A stretch of 39,809 bases of DNA from Acidobacteria bacterium CG_4_9_14_3_um_filter_49_7 (GCA_002789615.1 PFTO01000166.1:7883-47691); one strand, 5' to 3'. Numbered from the stretch's first letter, positions 23,648 through 32,889 are shown. Notes: generated by a model from the sequence alone, not told the origin. Numbers and translations: made by a program.

Positions 23648-26600
23648 TTATCTCTCATTTAGTCCGCTCTTAATGGACTGCCCCTGTTCAGTTTGTTTCC
23701 GCCGAAACGTCAGCTTCCGCCACAACCCTTCAAAACTGAACTGGCGCCATGCCCAGCCCATCCATTTAATAAGGGAATGGGCCAGCCACAACGCCCAGGC
23801 TAACATCAGGAAACGGTAAAACCATATTGAAATGGACAACACCCAGACTTCGGGAAGTCTTCCCGCCGAAAAATCCTGATACCATCGAAGATAATCCATA
23901 CTGGAGCCATTCCCGACAATGTACATTTCCGGCCGGCCCATCAGCCCGGCGTAAACAATGGCCAGCAGAATGCCAAGGGCAATGCAGGTGAGCGCCACCA
24001 GTCCCAGCTGGAGAAAATCAAATTTCCACGGGCTCAGCTCCCGGCTGTGTTCACTGCCTCGGAATGCCAGCAGAGAAAACCAGCCGACAATGAAAATGGA
24101 CTGAATCAGCCCCCCCTGGGTTAACCCCACTCCCAGCAGTATCCACTCCCAGCGGGAAAGGGGGGAACCGGGGATTGCCCCGAGAATGAAGGCAACAAGG
24201 ATCATTAACAGGAAAATACTCCAGAACCGTACAGCCGGCCCCTCAGTGGGGCCACCCACAAACAGCGGCCAGCGGTCATGGGGTAAAGAAATGTCAGTTT
24301 TAATATTTGCCGCCTCTGTGGCAAGTCCAACTGACGCCGTTCCCGTCCACATACCCAGTGTTCTCATTTCTTTCAAGTCAATTCGAATGTGCTGTTTTTG
24401 AGGTACCAACGGCAATATCAACCGCTTATCTTCCCGCTGTACCGGCACCATAGATTCATCCCTCTTTATGGTTTCCACCTTCATACCATCCGGCAACGTC
24501 AGTGAAAAATCCTGGCCCAGACTGCTGTTCACGTCCAGCTCCAGGATGGTTTTTCGCACCCGGGAACCGACGCTGATCCTCCTGGAAATTTTACTGACCG
24601 TTGCAGTGGGACCGGGAATGGCTTCCGGCCGGGTGATGTATAACACCATGGATTCCCCTGGCCAGGGCTTCCATAACGGGGTGTCCCCGTAGCCTTCCAG
24701 TTCGTAAACAGCTGTGCCCTCCCCGGTCTCCACATGCCAGACCGGAGACGCGGTAACGCCCCAGGTTTCCACCCAGCGTGCCGCGTCTGCGGCTTTCAAG
24801 TTAAGGATTGAAGTAACTGCTAACCTGCTTTCCCACACAAAAGAATCCTGGTCGGCTGACAAGCTGACAGCTATTTTTCCGTCCTTGATCTTGCTGTCGT
24901 CCGACGAAAGGACTTGCTCCCCTTCGAGAAGCGGCAGCAGCAGCGAAATCGCTTTTCCCTTCGCCGACAATCGGTAAACGGTAGTCTGAACGTGCCAGTT
25001 CATTCCCAGTTCCAGGAAACGCTGCACTGACACCAGTGGTTCTGTGGCAATCAAACCAAAATCATCCCCGGAATTTCCGGTTTTCCGTACTTTTCGGGAA
25101 AAGAATATCTGCTTTTCCGGTACATTGTTTTTCCCAATTCCAGTAACAGCCCAACCCGGGGCATGGATCGTGAGATAGTGGGGTTTCAGCAGGTAACTCC
25201 ACTCCCAGTCTGCCGCCGCGGGGATCATGCCGTCCAACTGAACGCTGTGAATTCCTTTCGGTACAAGGAGCCACAGGTAGCCGTTTTTCCGCATCACAAT
25301 GGCCTTGCCACCATCCACGGTAACAGAAACCGGAGACCATACCGGCAATTGCCCCGGCAATGGAACCGCAGTCTGGATCATGGCACTGATTTCCAGTCGG
25401 CAACGGAGGCGTCCATTTCCCACTGTCAGGGAAGCGCTGGAAATGTCCGCGCAGACCGGGTAGCAGGGTGCCGGCCTTGTCAACCGGTGTTTCAATTGTT
25501 TCAACAGGGTCTGATCGGGCATCTGAGCCCGGATGGGCAGGACAAAAAGGACAAGAATGGCTACTGCTGCGACCCGTTTCCATTTGAAGGATCGGGGCCA
25601 ACTCAGCGGCACGCCCAGCATCAGGGCCACCATCCAGCCCACAAGAATCAGCATCGTAAGCACCAGTATTTTTCTCAGAAGAGGGGGAATCAGAATGGGC
25701 CGTATCTTTTCGGAAGCCGTCACCGGGCCGCTCCACGTCAGAGACATAACGTTACCAGTCCACTGGGGAATACCAGGACCGGTTTGAATCCGGGCATCCG
25801 GCGAAAGTGCCAGGTTCTGTTGTGAATAATAATTTTGTCTCCCCTTACCTCCGGAAAACGAATCAGACACTGGCGCTGCCGCCGACACTTCCTCCATGGA
25901 CAGCTCTTGGTTCACATATTCCATTTTCTTTTTCTCTGCCGGGGGGCTTTTCAGTGCTCTCCGCATTGTTCTGTGGGACTGAATGAAAGAAAACATTGCG
26001 TGGGTCGGGTCCAGTTGGGGATAGAGAACCGACTGAATCTCCCGCCCGAAAAACGGTACAAGAATCAGAATCAATGAAAGAATCGCCAGATTCCGCCACC
26101 AAACCACCAATTTCCGCATTCGGCCCTCCGGCACAACCCGGAGCAGGGCCAGGGGCATCAGAAGGAAAAACCAGCTGTACCGTGCTGCTCCCGGTTCGTG
26201 GAAACTGAGCGCAAAGCCAAAAAAGACCACAACAGCTGATTTCACACCCCACAGCCGGTAAGCGGCCAGGGAAAAAAGCAGCAACAGGAAAAGATCCAGC
26301 AACGTCCACGCGCTGACCCAGTCTCCCCGGACCTGTTCCGCGCCGGGACAGAAAAACAATCGCCAGCCCGGGGGAAGATGCAGGCTCATAGACAACTTGT
26401 CCACATCGGTGAGCCAACCTACAGCCGGTATCGGACCCCGTTTCGGGATACGTCCAACCGCTTCCAGTTTTACCTTGTTTGTTCGAATCTCCACCCCAGC
26501 GTTCCCGGTAGCAGGATTGCGGGTAATCAATTGTCCCTTGCCGTCCATTCTTATCCGTCCTGGAATCTCAGAAGGGGACACATCCAGGCGCCGGGTCTTG

Positions 26601-27694
26601 TTCAGGTTCCCGTTCATGGTGTCCTGATAGATAAAACCATTTCCTTTTTCCCGCAACCAAAGGTTTCTTTTCAGGAAGATTTCCCGGGGAACCGCACTGC
26701 TGCTGTTTCCCTTCATCCGCTCCTTCAACACCAGGGGATTTTTGTGGTCCCATTGGTAAACCGGATAAGACTTCCATGTGGCAGGGATGCTGGTCTGACT
26801 CGGGTCAATTTGTGGTGCACCGGTGATGTCCAGCAGACGAAATGCCGGATCTCCCTCAAACGCCACGTACTCGCTGTGAAAAATCGGTGATAAATCTGCT
26901 GAAAATGAGAGAGAGGTAATGTCGTGGGTCCGAAAGGATCTTAGCTCAACGTTCCATGTACCCGACCTCACCTGGACAGTCAGTTTCCCTTCTGAATCCA
27001 CTGCAGCAGGCAGCTTGCTCATCACACTTGACAGTTGCCAGCCCGCCGGCAGTACGGTCCCCATTTTTTCTTCCCGGCTTCGCCCCGACACACGAATCTC
27101 TATATGCGTGGTCAGCCAGAGGGGGATTCCGTCTTTCAGAAGACGATATGCCTTGATCTCCATTGCATCCTTATCTGCCCGGGTCTCCTGACGTCGCTTC
27201 AACCACAACCGCCCCTGGTTGTCCAGCGCCGGGAAAGGGATATTCTTCCCTGCGACGCTCAGACGGATAATGCCTGCTGCAGGGGGGATGGTAATTTTCT
27301 GGGGAATGGCCGCCCATCTGAATTTTCCAGCTATAGTTGCCGTGCCCGGTTTCAATCGAACCATGGGGCGTCCATTGGACAACACCACCGGTACCGGTCG
27401 TCCATCCACCCTTACATCCACCGGCCAGAGTTCATCGTCGCCCGGAAGAGCCAGGCCAACATCCCGGAAAACGCGGACTTCCTGGGAGAAGATTCCACCA
27501 CGGGCTGACGCCTGAATCTTCAACGCACCGGGCCACAGACATAGATGGGTTTTCGCGTCATTGTACGGGGAGGGACAATTGGCATCAGGACTGTCCCACA
27601 TGACCCAGCCGGTCCAGGGTTTCAGCGGTTCGGGGATCGTGTTTCCCGCCATCAACGGACTCGCCGCAAGCAATAAAAAGAGTACTAGTTTCAT
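23648..27694 (-). CDS. Giant membrane protein of unknown function with two similar periplasmic halves
   Basis: The 1348-residue protein starts with a Sec signal peptide (MKLVLFLLLAASPLMAG). A periplasmic beta-rich domain (about 17-460) is followed by a membrane-helix cluster (about 465-580), a polar linker (about 590-660), and helices near 675 and 710, the latter ending like a signal peptide (LPIRAQ). A second periplasmic domain (about 722-1150) and a C-terminal helix cluster (about 1155-1310) complete it. Both periplasmic parts share a VDG...NG...L.PG..I.G...W pattern and a later DGK..VS.. stretch, suggesting internal duplication. The second half has WKPWPGESMVLYITRPEA and a GPAVRFW...W.WILLGVGLTQ segment that I recall from unnamed proteins of other Gram-negatives. 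I know no function. It has its own promoter and no operon partners. Confidence 0.8.
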   Translation of the reverse strand: MKLVLFLLLAASPLMAGNTIPEPLKPWTGWVMWDSPDANCPSPYNDAKTHLCLWPGALKIQASARGGIFSQEVRVFRDVGLALPGDDELWPVDVRVDGRPVPVVLSNGRPMVRLKPGTATIAGKFRWAAIPQKITIPPAAGIIRLSVAGKNIPFPALDNQGRLWLKRRQETRADKDAMEIKAYRLLKDGIPLWLTTHIEIRVSGRSREEKMGTVLPAGWQLSSVMSKLPAAVDSEGKLTVQVRSGTWNVELRSFRTHDITSLSFSADLSPIFHSEYVAFEGDPAFRLLDITGAPQIDPSQTSIPATWKSYPVYQWDHKNPLVLKERMKGNSSSAVPREIFLKRNLWLREKGNGFIYQDTMNGNLNKTRRLDVSPSEIPGRIRMDGKGQLITRNPATGNAGVEIRTNKVKLEAVGRIPKRGPIPAVGWLTDVDKLSMSLHLPPGWRLFFCPGAEQVRGDWVSAWTLLDLFLLLLFSLAAYRLWGVKSAVVVFFGFALSFHEPGAARYSWFFLLMPLALLRVVPEGRMRKLVVWWRNLAILSLILILVPFFGREIQSVLYPQLDPTHAMFSFIQSHRTMRRALKSPPAEKKKMEYVNQELSMEEVSAAAPVSDSFSGGKGRQNYYSQQNLALSPDARIQTGPGIPQWTGNVMSLTWSGPVTASEKIRPILIPPLLRKILVLTMLILVGWMVALMLGVPLSWPRSFKWKRVAAVAILVLFVLPIRAQMPDQTLLKQLKHRLTRPAPCYPVCADISSASLTVGNGRLRCRLEISAMIQTAVPLPGQLPVWSPVSVTVDGGKAIVMRKNGYLWLLVPKGIHSVQLDGMIPAAADWEWSYLLKPHYLTIHAPGWAVTGIGKNNVPEKQIFFSRKVRKTGNSGDDFGLIATEPLVSVQRFLELGMNWHVQTTVYRLSAKGKAISLLLPLLEGEQVLSSDDSKIKDGKIAVSLSADQDSFVWESRLAVTSILNLKAADAARWVETWGVTASPVWHVETGEGTAVYELEGYGDTPLWKPWPGESMVLYITRPEAIPGPTATVSKISRRISVGSRVRKTILELDVNSSLGQDFSLTLPDGMKVETIKRDESMVPVQREDKRLILPLVPQKQHIRIDLKEMRTLGMWTGTASVGLATEAANIKTDISLPHDRWPLFVGGPTEGPAVRFWSIFLLMILVAFILGAIPGSPLSRWEWILLGVGLTQGGLIQSIFIVGWFSLLAFRGSEHSRELSPWKFDFLQLGLVALTCIALGILLAIVYAGLMGRPEMYIVGNGSSMDYLRWYQDFSAGRLPEVWVLSISIWFYRFLMLAWALWLAHSLIKWMGWAWRQFSFEGLWRKLTFRRKQTEQGQSIKSGLNER

Positions 27695-27731
27695 GGAATG
27701 CCATCCTTTTGGAGATTGGTTTACTGTTTGA

Positions 27732-27761
27732 ATGATAAAACAGTGAGAAAGCCCGCGTCAA
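27732..27761 (-). promoter_or_regulatory. Promoter of the 1348-residue protein gene
   Basis: On the minus strand, TTGACG (complement of 27756-27761) and TATCAT (complement of 27732-27737) are 18 bases apart, about 37 bases before the ATG. Confidence 0.6.
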
Positions 27762-27846
27762 GTAAAGAAGCCGACCGGAAGCCGGGCGACCTACTGATTG
27801 ATGCGGTTTTGCCAGAACGATTCCAGAAGATACTCCAAATCAAACT

Positions 27847-27879
27847 AAGACGGAGCGCCATTCAGCGCTCCGCCGTCTT
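27847..27879. terminator. Terminator of the cytochrome bd-like operon
   Basis: A 12-pair stem with a three-base bulge (27847-27858 with 27865-27879) closes on CATTCA, 20 bases after the subunit II stop. The minus strand side is followed by AGTTTGATTT, the plus side by CTATTTCTTTT. It could stop transcripts from either side. Confidence 0.65.
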
Positions 27880-27899
27880 TCTATTTCTTTTCCATTTTT

Positions 27900-28961
27900 T
27901 TAAGCGGTCAGTGCCTGCCATGCCTTCTTCACCATCCAGACCATCACGAAAATCCCGGCCACCAGTGAAACCAGAAACAGAACCATGGGCGAATACTCCG
28001 ATGCCATTTTCAATTGATCCAGGGTAAAGAATTTTCCAAGATAACCGGTCCTGAGAAAGGCCCGCATGAAAGTCATGAGATAGACCAGCACTGTCAACAC
28101 TACGGTAGTCGCAAGCACTTTTTTGCGAAAAGAAAAGACCAGCATCAATACAACCAGGATCAGCGCCAGGACAAATAGTCCGGTTGCGAGTCCGTTCTTC
28201 CCCATGAACATCATCATCACCGGTTTCGGCTGACTGGCAAGGAACCAGATGCCAAGGAGAATGGAGATAATCGTAAACATATTGAAAACCTTCATCCCCA
28301 CAGCTTCTCCATAGGCAGCGAGCTCCGGATCACTCTTTGACTTCAACCTGGTGATGAGGGCGGTATAAAGACCTCCGACGGCGATGGCACCGATCACCAT
28401 GTGTAAGTACCGGGGCAGAAAGGTGGGATGACCGGAGGCCAGCATTGTTCCACTCATGTGTTGAAAGTAACCGGAAAACTTGTCCGGCAGCGTCATCAAC
28501 AACATGTTGTTGCTGAGAAAGTAGGCAATGGTAATGAACAGTATGAACACAATGGAAATCACCCATCCGCCTGCCTTCCCCAGCTTTTCAAAGCGAAAAT
28601 CATATAAATAAGCACCGAAATAGGCCAGGATGAGGATGGGAATAATCAGGATCCAGAAAGCAGCCATCAGGATAGAGCTGGTATAAAAAAACTGCCCGTA
28701 AAGCACTTGAACAAAGAGCAGAGGTGCCACCCCGAAAGTGACAGTAAAGGCAACCAGCAGTGGTAGAAGGATAGCCAAGAAATAGGCCAGTCTGCGATTT
28801 ACTTCGCCTCCTTTGAAGCGCTGAACCATCGAGATACCGGCTGAACCCAGCATGGCGTTCATAAAGAGAAGGTGAATGGGAAAGGTAAGGAGGAGGAGGA
28901 ATTGAAGCCAGCCCCATGCCACAGGGAGAGCGTCCGGTGTGGGAATAAATTGATCGTTCAT
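27900..28961 (-). CDS. Cytochrome bd-like oxidase second subunit (CydA-like fold)
   Basis: The 353-residue integral membrane protein has about nine helices. Its N-terminus GWLQFLLLLTFPIH resembles the CydA opening, with His30 in the position of a heme-ligand histidine. RYLHMVIGAIAVGG, with His187, resembles the second CydA heme-ligand segment. I therefore read it as a CydA-type partner rather than a CydB. No quinol-binding Q-loop is visible. It overlaps the upstream cytochrome c-bearing subunit by 4 bases (ATGA), so the two are made together. It probably helps hold b-type hemes in a complex fed by cytochrome c. Confidence 0.78.
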   Translation of the reverse strand: MNDQFIPTPDALPVAWGWLQFLLLLTFPIHLLFMNAMLGSAGISMVQRFKGGEVNRRLAYFLAILLPLLVAFTVTFGVAPLLFVQVLYGQFFYTSSILMAAFWILIIPILILAYFGAYLYDFRFEKLGKAGGWVISIVFILFITIAYFLSNNMLLMTLPDKFSGYFQHMSGTMLASGHPTFLPRYLHMVIGAIAVGGLYTALITRLKSKSDPELAAYGEAVGMKVFNMFTIISILLGIWFLASQPKPVMMMFMGKNGLATGLFVLALILVVLMLVFSFRKKVLATTVVLTVLVYLMTFMRAFLRTGYLGKFFTLDQLKMASEYSPMVLFLVSLVAGIFVMVWMVKKAWQALTA

Positions 28962-30727
28962 TTCTGACCTCCTTTCAAAGAATTCAGATAGTCCGCGAGG
29001 TCTTCTTTCTCTGCTTTCGTTCCCTCCATCGGCGGCATCTCTTCAACAAGCTGATTCAGTTTGTCCAATGCGTCCCTGATTTTTGCCCGATCCCATGCGG
29101 CAGTCTTTTCAGCAAGGTCCGAAGATGCGTGGCAAGGGGAACAGTGGTCCTCAAAAACCCTCTTTCCATCCACTGAAGGGACAACAGGTTGCACAGCTTC
29201 TTTATGATTCAGGGAATATAGGAATGCGACAAGCTGGTCCTTTTCAGCGAATGTTCCATCATACGGCGGCATCTCTTTCACAAGCTGGTTCAATTTGTCC
29301 AATGCAGTCCTGATTTTTTGTTGCTCCCAACCAGCAGTTTTTTCAGCCAGATCCGCCAGCTCATGGCAACTGGAACAGTTTTCTTCAAACAACATCTTTC
29401 CCGAATTGTTTCCTGCATTAGACGGTTTTGGCTCACTCACATCCTTGCCGTTCAAATCCCCCGCAATGAAGGCGGCCAGTGCCTGTGCTTCTTTCGGCGT
29501 CCCGGCAAATGGCGGCATGAAATAACGGACTTTGTGAATTTTCCCGATGTATTTCGCCAGTGCGGTGTAACTCATGGACCTGGTCCGGGCAATGATATCG
29601 TTGTTGAACCCGCCGATTGTGTGACAGGCATAGCACTGATTGATGAACAGCTCCCTTCCGGCGGCAGACCGATTCTCCGGTGTTATGGTTCGGTTTCGAA
29701 TCCACCTGGCTGTCTTGAGAAAGCCCTCTTCCTGCAGCATCGGCACATCACTTTTCAGGATTTCATTTGAGTACATGAACTCGTTGACAACGAAGGGCCG
29801 TCTTGCCGCTTCCCTTGTCCATTCAAATGAACCCACAATCAGAAACCCACAGATAAAGGCCAGAACCGCCACCGGTTTCAAGTTCCAGGAAGGTTTTGCG
29901 ATCCCGGCAATCAAGGTGATAATCATGATGCCCACAGCTCCCCAGAATCCCCAGCGTAAGGCTGAAGCAATGGTTGGAGACTGGCCCGTCACAAGATTGT
30001 GGGCGTGGGTCGGCAGCACTGCCACATACCATAGCCCGCTTGGAATGGCCAGGATCAGAGAAACCAGTGTCCATTTGCCGGAAAAACGCGTCATGATCTC
30101 TTTCACAGCTGGTTCTTTTGTAAATGAGGCAGTCAGATAACCGTATGCTCCCGCCAGCATCGTGGCAATGAAGGTGCGGAAAAACACCGACGGCACAAAA
30201 GACGGATTGAAAAATCCACGCCAGAAGTTGTGATGGGCCAACCATGTACCAGGTGTCAGCATAAAGTCAATAATGCCGGTAATCAGAAACAGTGATATCC
30301 ATGCGCTGATGAAGTACACCCAGCCGATGGCCACGTGGGTTCTGTCATCCATTTTGCCAAAGGTGTAGAAATAGATAAATGCGGCGGAAATTTCCAGTAT
30401 GAAAAAGACCCATTCCGTGGCCCATCCGAACACAAAGTTGTGAATCACGAGGGAAATACCGCCCGGGTTTACCAGTGCGACAATAAACCAGATTCCCACC
30501 CCGGTAATGGAACCGTATACCATGGTAAGGAGCAGGAAAAATTTGGCATGGCGTTTTGTGAAGGCTAAAATGCCAGGATCCTGTTCACGCAATCCCTTTT
30601 TTTCGGAGTATACCAGATACAGCCCGCCACCCACCGCAAAATGCGAGACAAATACGTGGGTAACGGCAATCAGGGCTATCAGAAAACCGCCACCAATCGT
30701 GGGCAAGTACCACACAGGAAAATTCAT
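28958..30727 (-). CDS. Cytochrome bd-like oxidase subunit I with three C-terminal cytochrome c modules
   Basis: The 589-residue protein has about nine membrane helices in residues 1-305. The first carries THVFVSH (His24, His29), matching the CydA heme-ligand region, and WATEWVFFILE supplies the acidic pair near the CydA proton-entry glutamates. The periplasmic C-terminus has three heme c sites: CYACH 365-369, CSSCH 451-455 and CSPCH 529-533, each with a later MPP that supplies the Met ligand. Modules two and three are near-copies. This layout fits the cytochrome-c-linked branch of the bd superfamily (called OR-C, as I recall), in which cytochrome c replaces quinol as donor. Reaction: O2 reduction is likely; other acceptors are not excluded. 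GGGGGGA precedes the ATG. Confidence 0.85.
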   Translation of the reverse strand: MNFPVWYLPTIGGGFLIALIAVTHVFVSHFAVGGGLYLVYSEKKGLREQDPGILAFTKRHAKFFLLLTMVYGSITGVGIWFIVALVNPGGISLVIHNFVFGWATEWVFFILEISAAFIYFYTFGKMDDRTHVAIGWVYFISAWISLFLITGIIDFMLTPGTWLAHHNFWRGFFNPSFVPSVFFRTFIATMLAGAYGYLTASFTKEPAVKEIMTRFSGKWTLVSLILAIPSGLWYVAVLPTHAHNLVTGQSPTIASALRWGFWGAVGIMIITLIAGIAKPSWNLKPVAVLAFICGFLIVGSFEWTREAARRPFVVNEFMYSNEILKSDVPMLQEEGFLKTARWIRNRTITPENRSAAGRELFINQCYACHTIGGFNNDIIARTRSMSYTALAKYIGKIHKVRYFMPPFAGTPKEAQALAAFIAGDLNGKDVSEPKPSNAGNNSGKMLFEENCSSCHELADLAEKTAGWEQQKIRTALDKLNQLVKEMPPYDGTFAEKDQLVAFLYSLNHKEAVQPVVPSVDGKRVFEDHCSPCHASSDLAEKTAAWDRAKIRDALDKLNQLVEEMPPMEGTKAEKEDLADYLNSLKGGQK

Positions 30728-30765
30728 ACGTCCCCCCCGTTGTTGATTTCATATCTCAAGCTCAA

Positions 30766-30793
30766 TTATACTGAAAACGACCTTCCATGACAA
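30766..30793 (-). promoter_or_regulatory. Promoter of the bd-like oxidase operon
   Basis: On the minus strand, TTGTCA (complement of 30788-30793) and TATAAT (complement of 30766-30771) are 16 bases apart. The leader is about 30 bases. A TAGAAT at 30806-30811 on the + strand may serve the divergent GAF-like gene. Confidence 0.75.
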
Positions 30794-30847
30794 TGACGGT
30801 GTGGTAGAATAAAGCTGAATTTAAAGCGAAAAAGTTGGAGGTGTCCT

Positions 30848-31339
30848 TTGGGACAGGTCAATTTTAGTGATTTGGGAAAAAAGATGGCTGCTGAACCCAG
30901 CGCATCCGAAAGGCTTCAGTTGCTGGTCAGCGCTATGGGGATAACATTTGATCTCCCACAGGAAGACGTTACCGTCATGGCAGAGGGCAACGGAGTTCTG
31001 ATTTTCCGGCACCCGAAATCCCTTGCAAAATCTACAGTTCCCATCACAGCAAAGTCCATTGCCGGGCAAACCTTTCAGCAAAACAAGGTCTATGTGTTCA
31101 ATAACCTCAGTGAAATTCAACATGTGGAACTGTTTGAGCATTTTGTACCAAGGGAGGGGGGCGCATTGCCGATTCAACGGATGATTTCCTGTCCCATCCC
31201 CGGCAAATCCGGTCCCAGGGGTGTGCTTCAGGTATGCAGAAAAGGAAAGATTCGGGATAGCGTAGCCCCTTTTTCGCGGTCGGACACCGATACCATTATT
31301 TCTCTCGCAAGAGTCGCGGGACAACACCTCCTGAGATAG
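30848..31339 (+). CDS. GAF-like domain protein, TTG start
   Basis: The 163-residue cytoplasmic protein is probably a single GAF-like sensory domain: ERLQLLVSAM, then LIFRHP, AGQTFQQNKVYVFNNL, ISCPIPGKSGPRGVLQVCRKG, and a C-terminal helix TDTIISLARVAGQHLL. That last stretch is the usual beta-strand plus helix ending of GAF domains. The start is a TTG at 30848 with GGAGGTG 4 bases upstream; no ATG fits. It has no output domain, so it may act by protein contact. It is divergent from the oxidase operon and 40 bases upstream of the cupin gene. Confidence 0.7.
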   Translation: MGQVNFSDLGKKMAAEPSASERLQLLVSAMGITFDLPQEDVTVMAEGNGVLIFRHPKSLAKSTVPITAKSIAGQTFQQNKVYVFNNLSEIQHVELFEHFVPREGGALPIQRMISCPIPGKSGPRGVLQVCRKGKIRDSVAPFSRSDTDTIISLARVAGQHLLR

Positions 31340-31379
31340 CTGCTTCATGAAAGCCGGAAAATATAATATGGAGTAATCA

Positions 31380-31721
31380 ATGCTTGTAAAACCTTACACA
31401 GAACTCAAACCGGAAAAAGTGGAGATGGAAGGCACAGTAAACACTACGATTCGGTGGCTGATAGCGGAAAAAGAAGGTGCCTCAAATTTTTTTATGCGGC
31501 TGTTTGAAGTGGAACCCGGAGGCCATACTCCCTTTCACAGTCATCCAGGAGAACACGAAATTTTTATCCTGGATGGCAAGGGAAACCTGAACAGTGAGAG
31601 CGGACCGAAGTCCCTGTTGCCAGGGACATTTGCGTTTGTTCCGGGAGGAGAAAAGCACCAGTTTGAGAACACGGGCAGTCAGCCGCTAAAATTTCTCTGT
31701 ATTATCCCCTCGGATTATTAG
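31380..31721 (+). CDS. Small cupin-domain protein
   Basis: The 113-residue single cupin has the first motif HTPFHSHPGEHEIFIL and the second PGTFAFVPGGEKHQFEN, with the His/His/Glu/His metal-ligand set. Such small cupins bind a divalent metal and may be enzymes or sensors; the substrate is unknown. GGAG lies 5 bases before the ATG, and TATAAT at 31362-31367 could be a -10 box, though no good -35 is present. A bidirectional terminator follows. Confidence 0.88.
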   Translation: MLVKPYTELKPEKVEMEGTVNTTIRWLIAEKEGASNFFMRLFEVEPGGHTPFHSHPGEHEIFILDGKGNLNSESGPKSLLPGTFAFVPGGEKHQFENTGSQPLKFLCIIPSDY

Positions 31722-31730
31722 GAATATAAG

Positions 31731-31759
31731 AAAAGGTGCCTTTTCAGGCACCCCTTCTT
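31731..31759. terminator. Bidirectional terminator between cupin gene and rubrerythrin
   Basis: GGTGCC (31735-31740) and GGCACC (31747-31752) form a six-pair stem around TTTTCA. On the minus strand the stem is followed by TTTTCTT, a good tail for the rubrerythrin transcript; on the plus strand by CCTTCTTT. Confidence 0.75.
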
Positions 31760-31792
31760 TAATGCATTTGTATTGTCGCAGAACGACTCAGA

Positions 31793-32389
31793 TCAGTAAT
31801 TTTCTGCCATAACTTCAAAATAAGCCTGTGGATGGGCACATGCCGGACACACTTTTGGAGCTTCAGGGCCTTCGTGAATATATCCGCACTTGGTGCATTT
31901 CCAACGGGTAGGCTGGTCCTTCTTGAAAACTTTTCCTGCTTCAATATTGGCAGCCAGTTTCAGATATCGCTGTTCGTGGGCCCATTCCACTTTCGCAATA
32001 TTGCGAAACAATGCGGCAATCACGGGAAATCCCTCTTCTTCCGCCACATCGCCGAAAGTAGGGTACAACTCAGTGTATTCCTCGTTTTCACCTGCTGCTG
32101 CAGCTTTCAGGTTCTGTAGCGTAGTCCCCAGCTGAACCGGATAATCGGCATCCACGTTCACAATTACCGCCTCGTCGGCGCCCATTCCGGCCACCATTTC
32201 CTTGTAAAAATTCTTGCCGTGGATTCGCTCGTTATCCCCGGTTTCCAGAAACAAGGCTTCAATCTGCTTGTATCCTTCTTTCCCCGCCACGGACGCATAC
32301 ATGGAATAGCGGTTGCGTGCCTGGGATTCTCCGGCAAAGGCTTTCATCAAATTTCCAAGTGTCTTTGTCCCTTTCAATGATTTTGTCAT
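31793..32389 (-). CDS. rbr: Rubrerythrin
   Basis: The 198-residue protein has a diiron four-helix domain (Glu21 in FAGESQARNRY, Glu54 in DNERIHG, Glu104, and EWAHEQRY near 135-142) and a C-terminal rubredoxin domain with Cys165, Cys168, Cys181 and Cys184. It reduces hydrogen peroxide to water with electrons passed through the rubredoxin centre, the main peroxide defence in many anaerobes. AGGAGGGG precedes the ATG. It follows perR by 50 bases on the same strand, so it probably shares the perR transcript and its control. Confidence 0.96.
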   Translation of the reverse strand: MTKSLKGTKTLGNLMKAFAGESQARNRYSMYASVAGKEGYKQIEALFLETGDNERIHGKNFYKEMVAGMGADEAVIVNVDADYPVQLGTTLQNLKAAAAGENEEYTELYPTFGDVAEEEGFPVIAALFRNIAKVEWAHEQRYLKLAANIEAGKVFKKDQPTRWKCTKCGYIHEGPEAPKVCPACAHPQAYFEVMAENY

Positions 32390-32439
32390 TTCCCCTCCTT
32401 TTTAAAATGGCTGAACAGTTCCGAACAGCCTGATTCTCT

Positions 32440-32883
32440 TCATCTAACCTGTTTGCTCCGCGCACATTCATCACATACGGTTTCGAAAACCACCATTTTA
32501 CTCAACACTTTGTACCGGGCACTCACAGCTTTCGGCACCGGGATGCTGTCAAGCTCGGGAGATTCAAAATCCACAATCCGACCACACCGAACGCACTGGA
32601 CATGGTGATGGGGCAAAGGATTGGTGTCAAAGCGAAGGCCGTTCCCGGTGGCGGGAATCTTGTGCAGAATACCCATATCCACGAAGGTTTGAAGAGTACG
32701 ATTGACCGTGTCAAATGAAACGTTGGGTGAACGGAGTGCAACCTCTCTGGCCACAGCCGCAACGGTGGGATGATTGTGGAGCATGGACAGAATCTCGAAT
32801 ACAAGTGTACGCTGAGGCGTGACTTTCATGCCATATTCCCGACATTTTTTGACAAACCAGTCCATATCGCGTTTCTCTGTCAT
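32440..32883 (-). CDS. perR: Peroxide-sensing repressor PerR (Fur family)
   Basis: The 147-residue Fur-family repressor has the structural zinc site Cys97, Cys100, Cys137 and Cys140. The regulatory metal site is His38, Asp86, His92, His94 and Asp105, each one residue after the B. subtilis PerR ligands (37, 85, 91, 93, 104). Asp86 in LRFD is the residue that separates PerR from Fur. Peroxide would oxidise the Fe-bound histidines and release DNA. The winged-helix domain is in the first 80 residues. It heads an operon with rubrerythrin. The start codon lies 6 bases after the -10 box, so the mRNA is probably leaderless. Confidence 0.92.
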   Translation of the reverse strand: MTEKRDMDWFVKKCREYGMKVTPQRTLVFEILSMLHNHPTVAAVAREVALRSPNVSFDTVNRTLQTFVDMGILHKIPATGNGLRFDTNPLPHHHVQCVRCGRIVDFESPELDSIPVPKAVSARYKVLSKMVVFETVCDECARSKQVR

Positions 32884-32889
32884 AAAAAT

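Noticed and set aside
26378..26890. 170-codon + strand frame opposite the 1348-residue protein
   Set aside because: Antisense shadow; no ribosome site and no domain.
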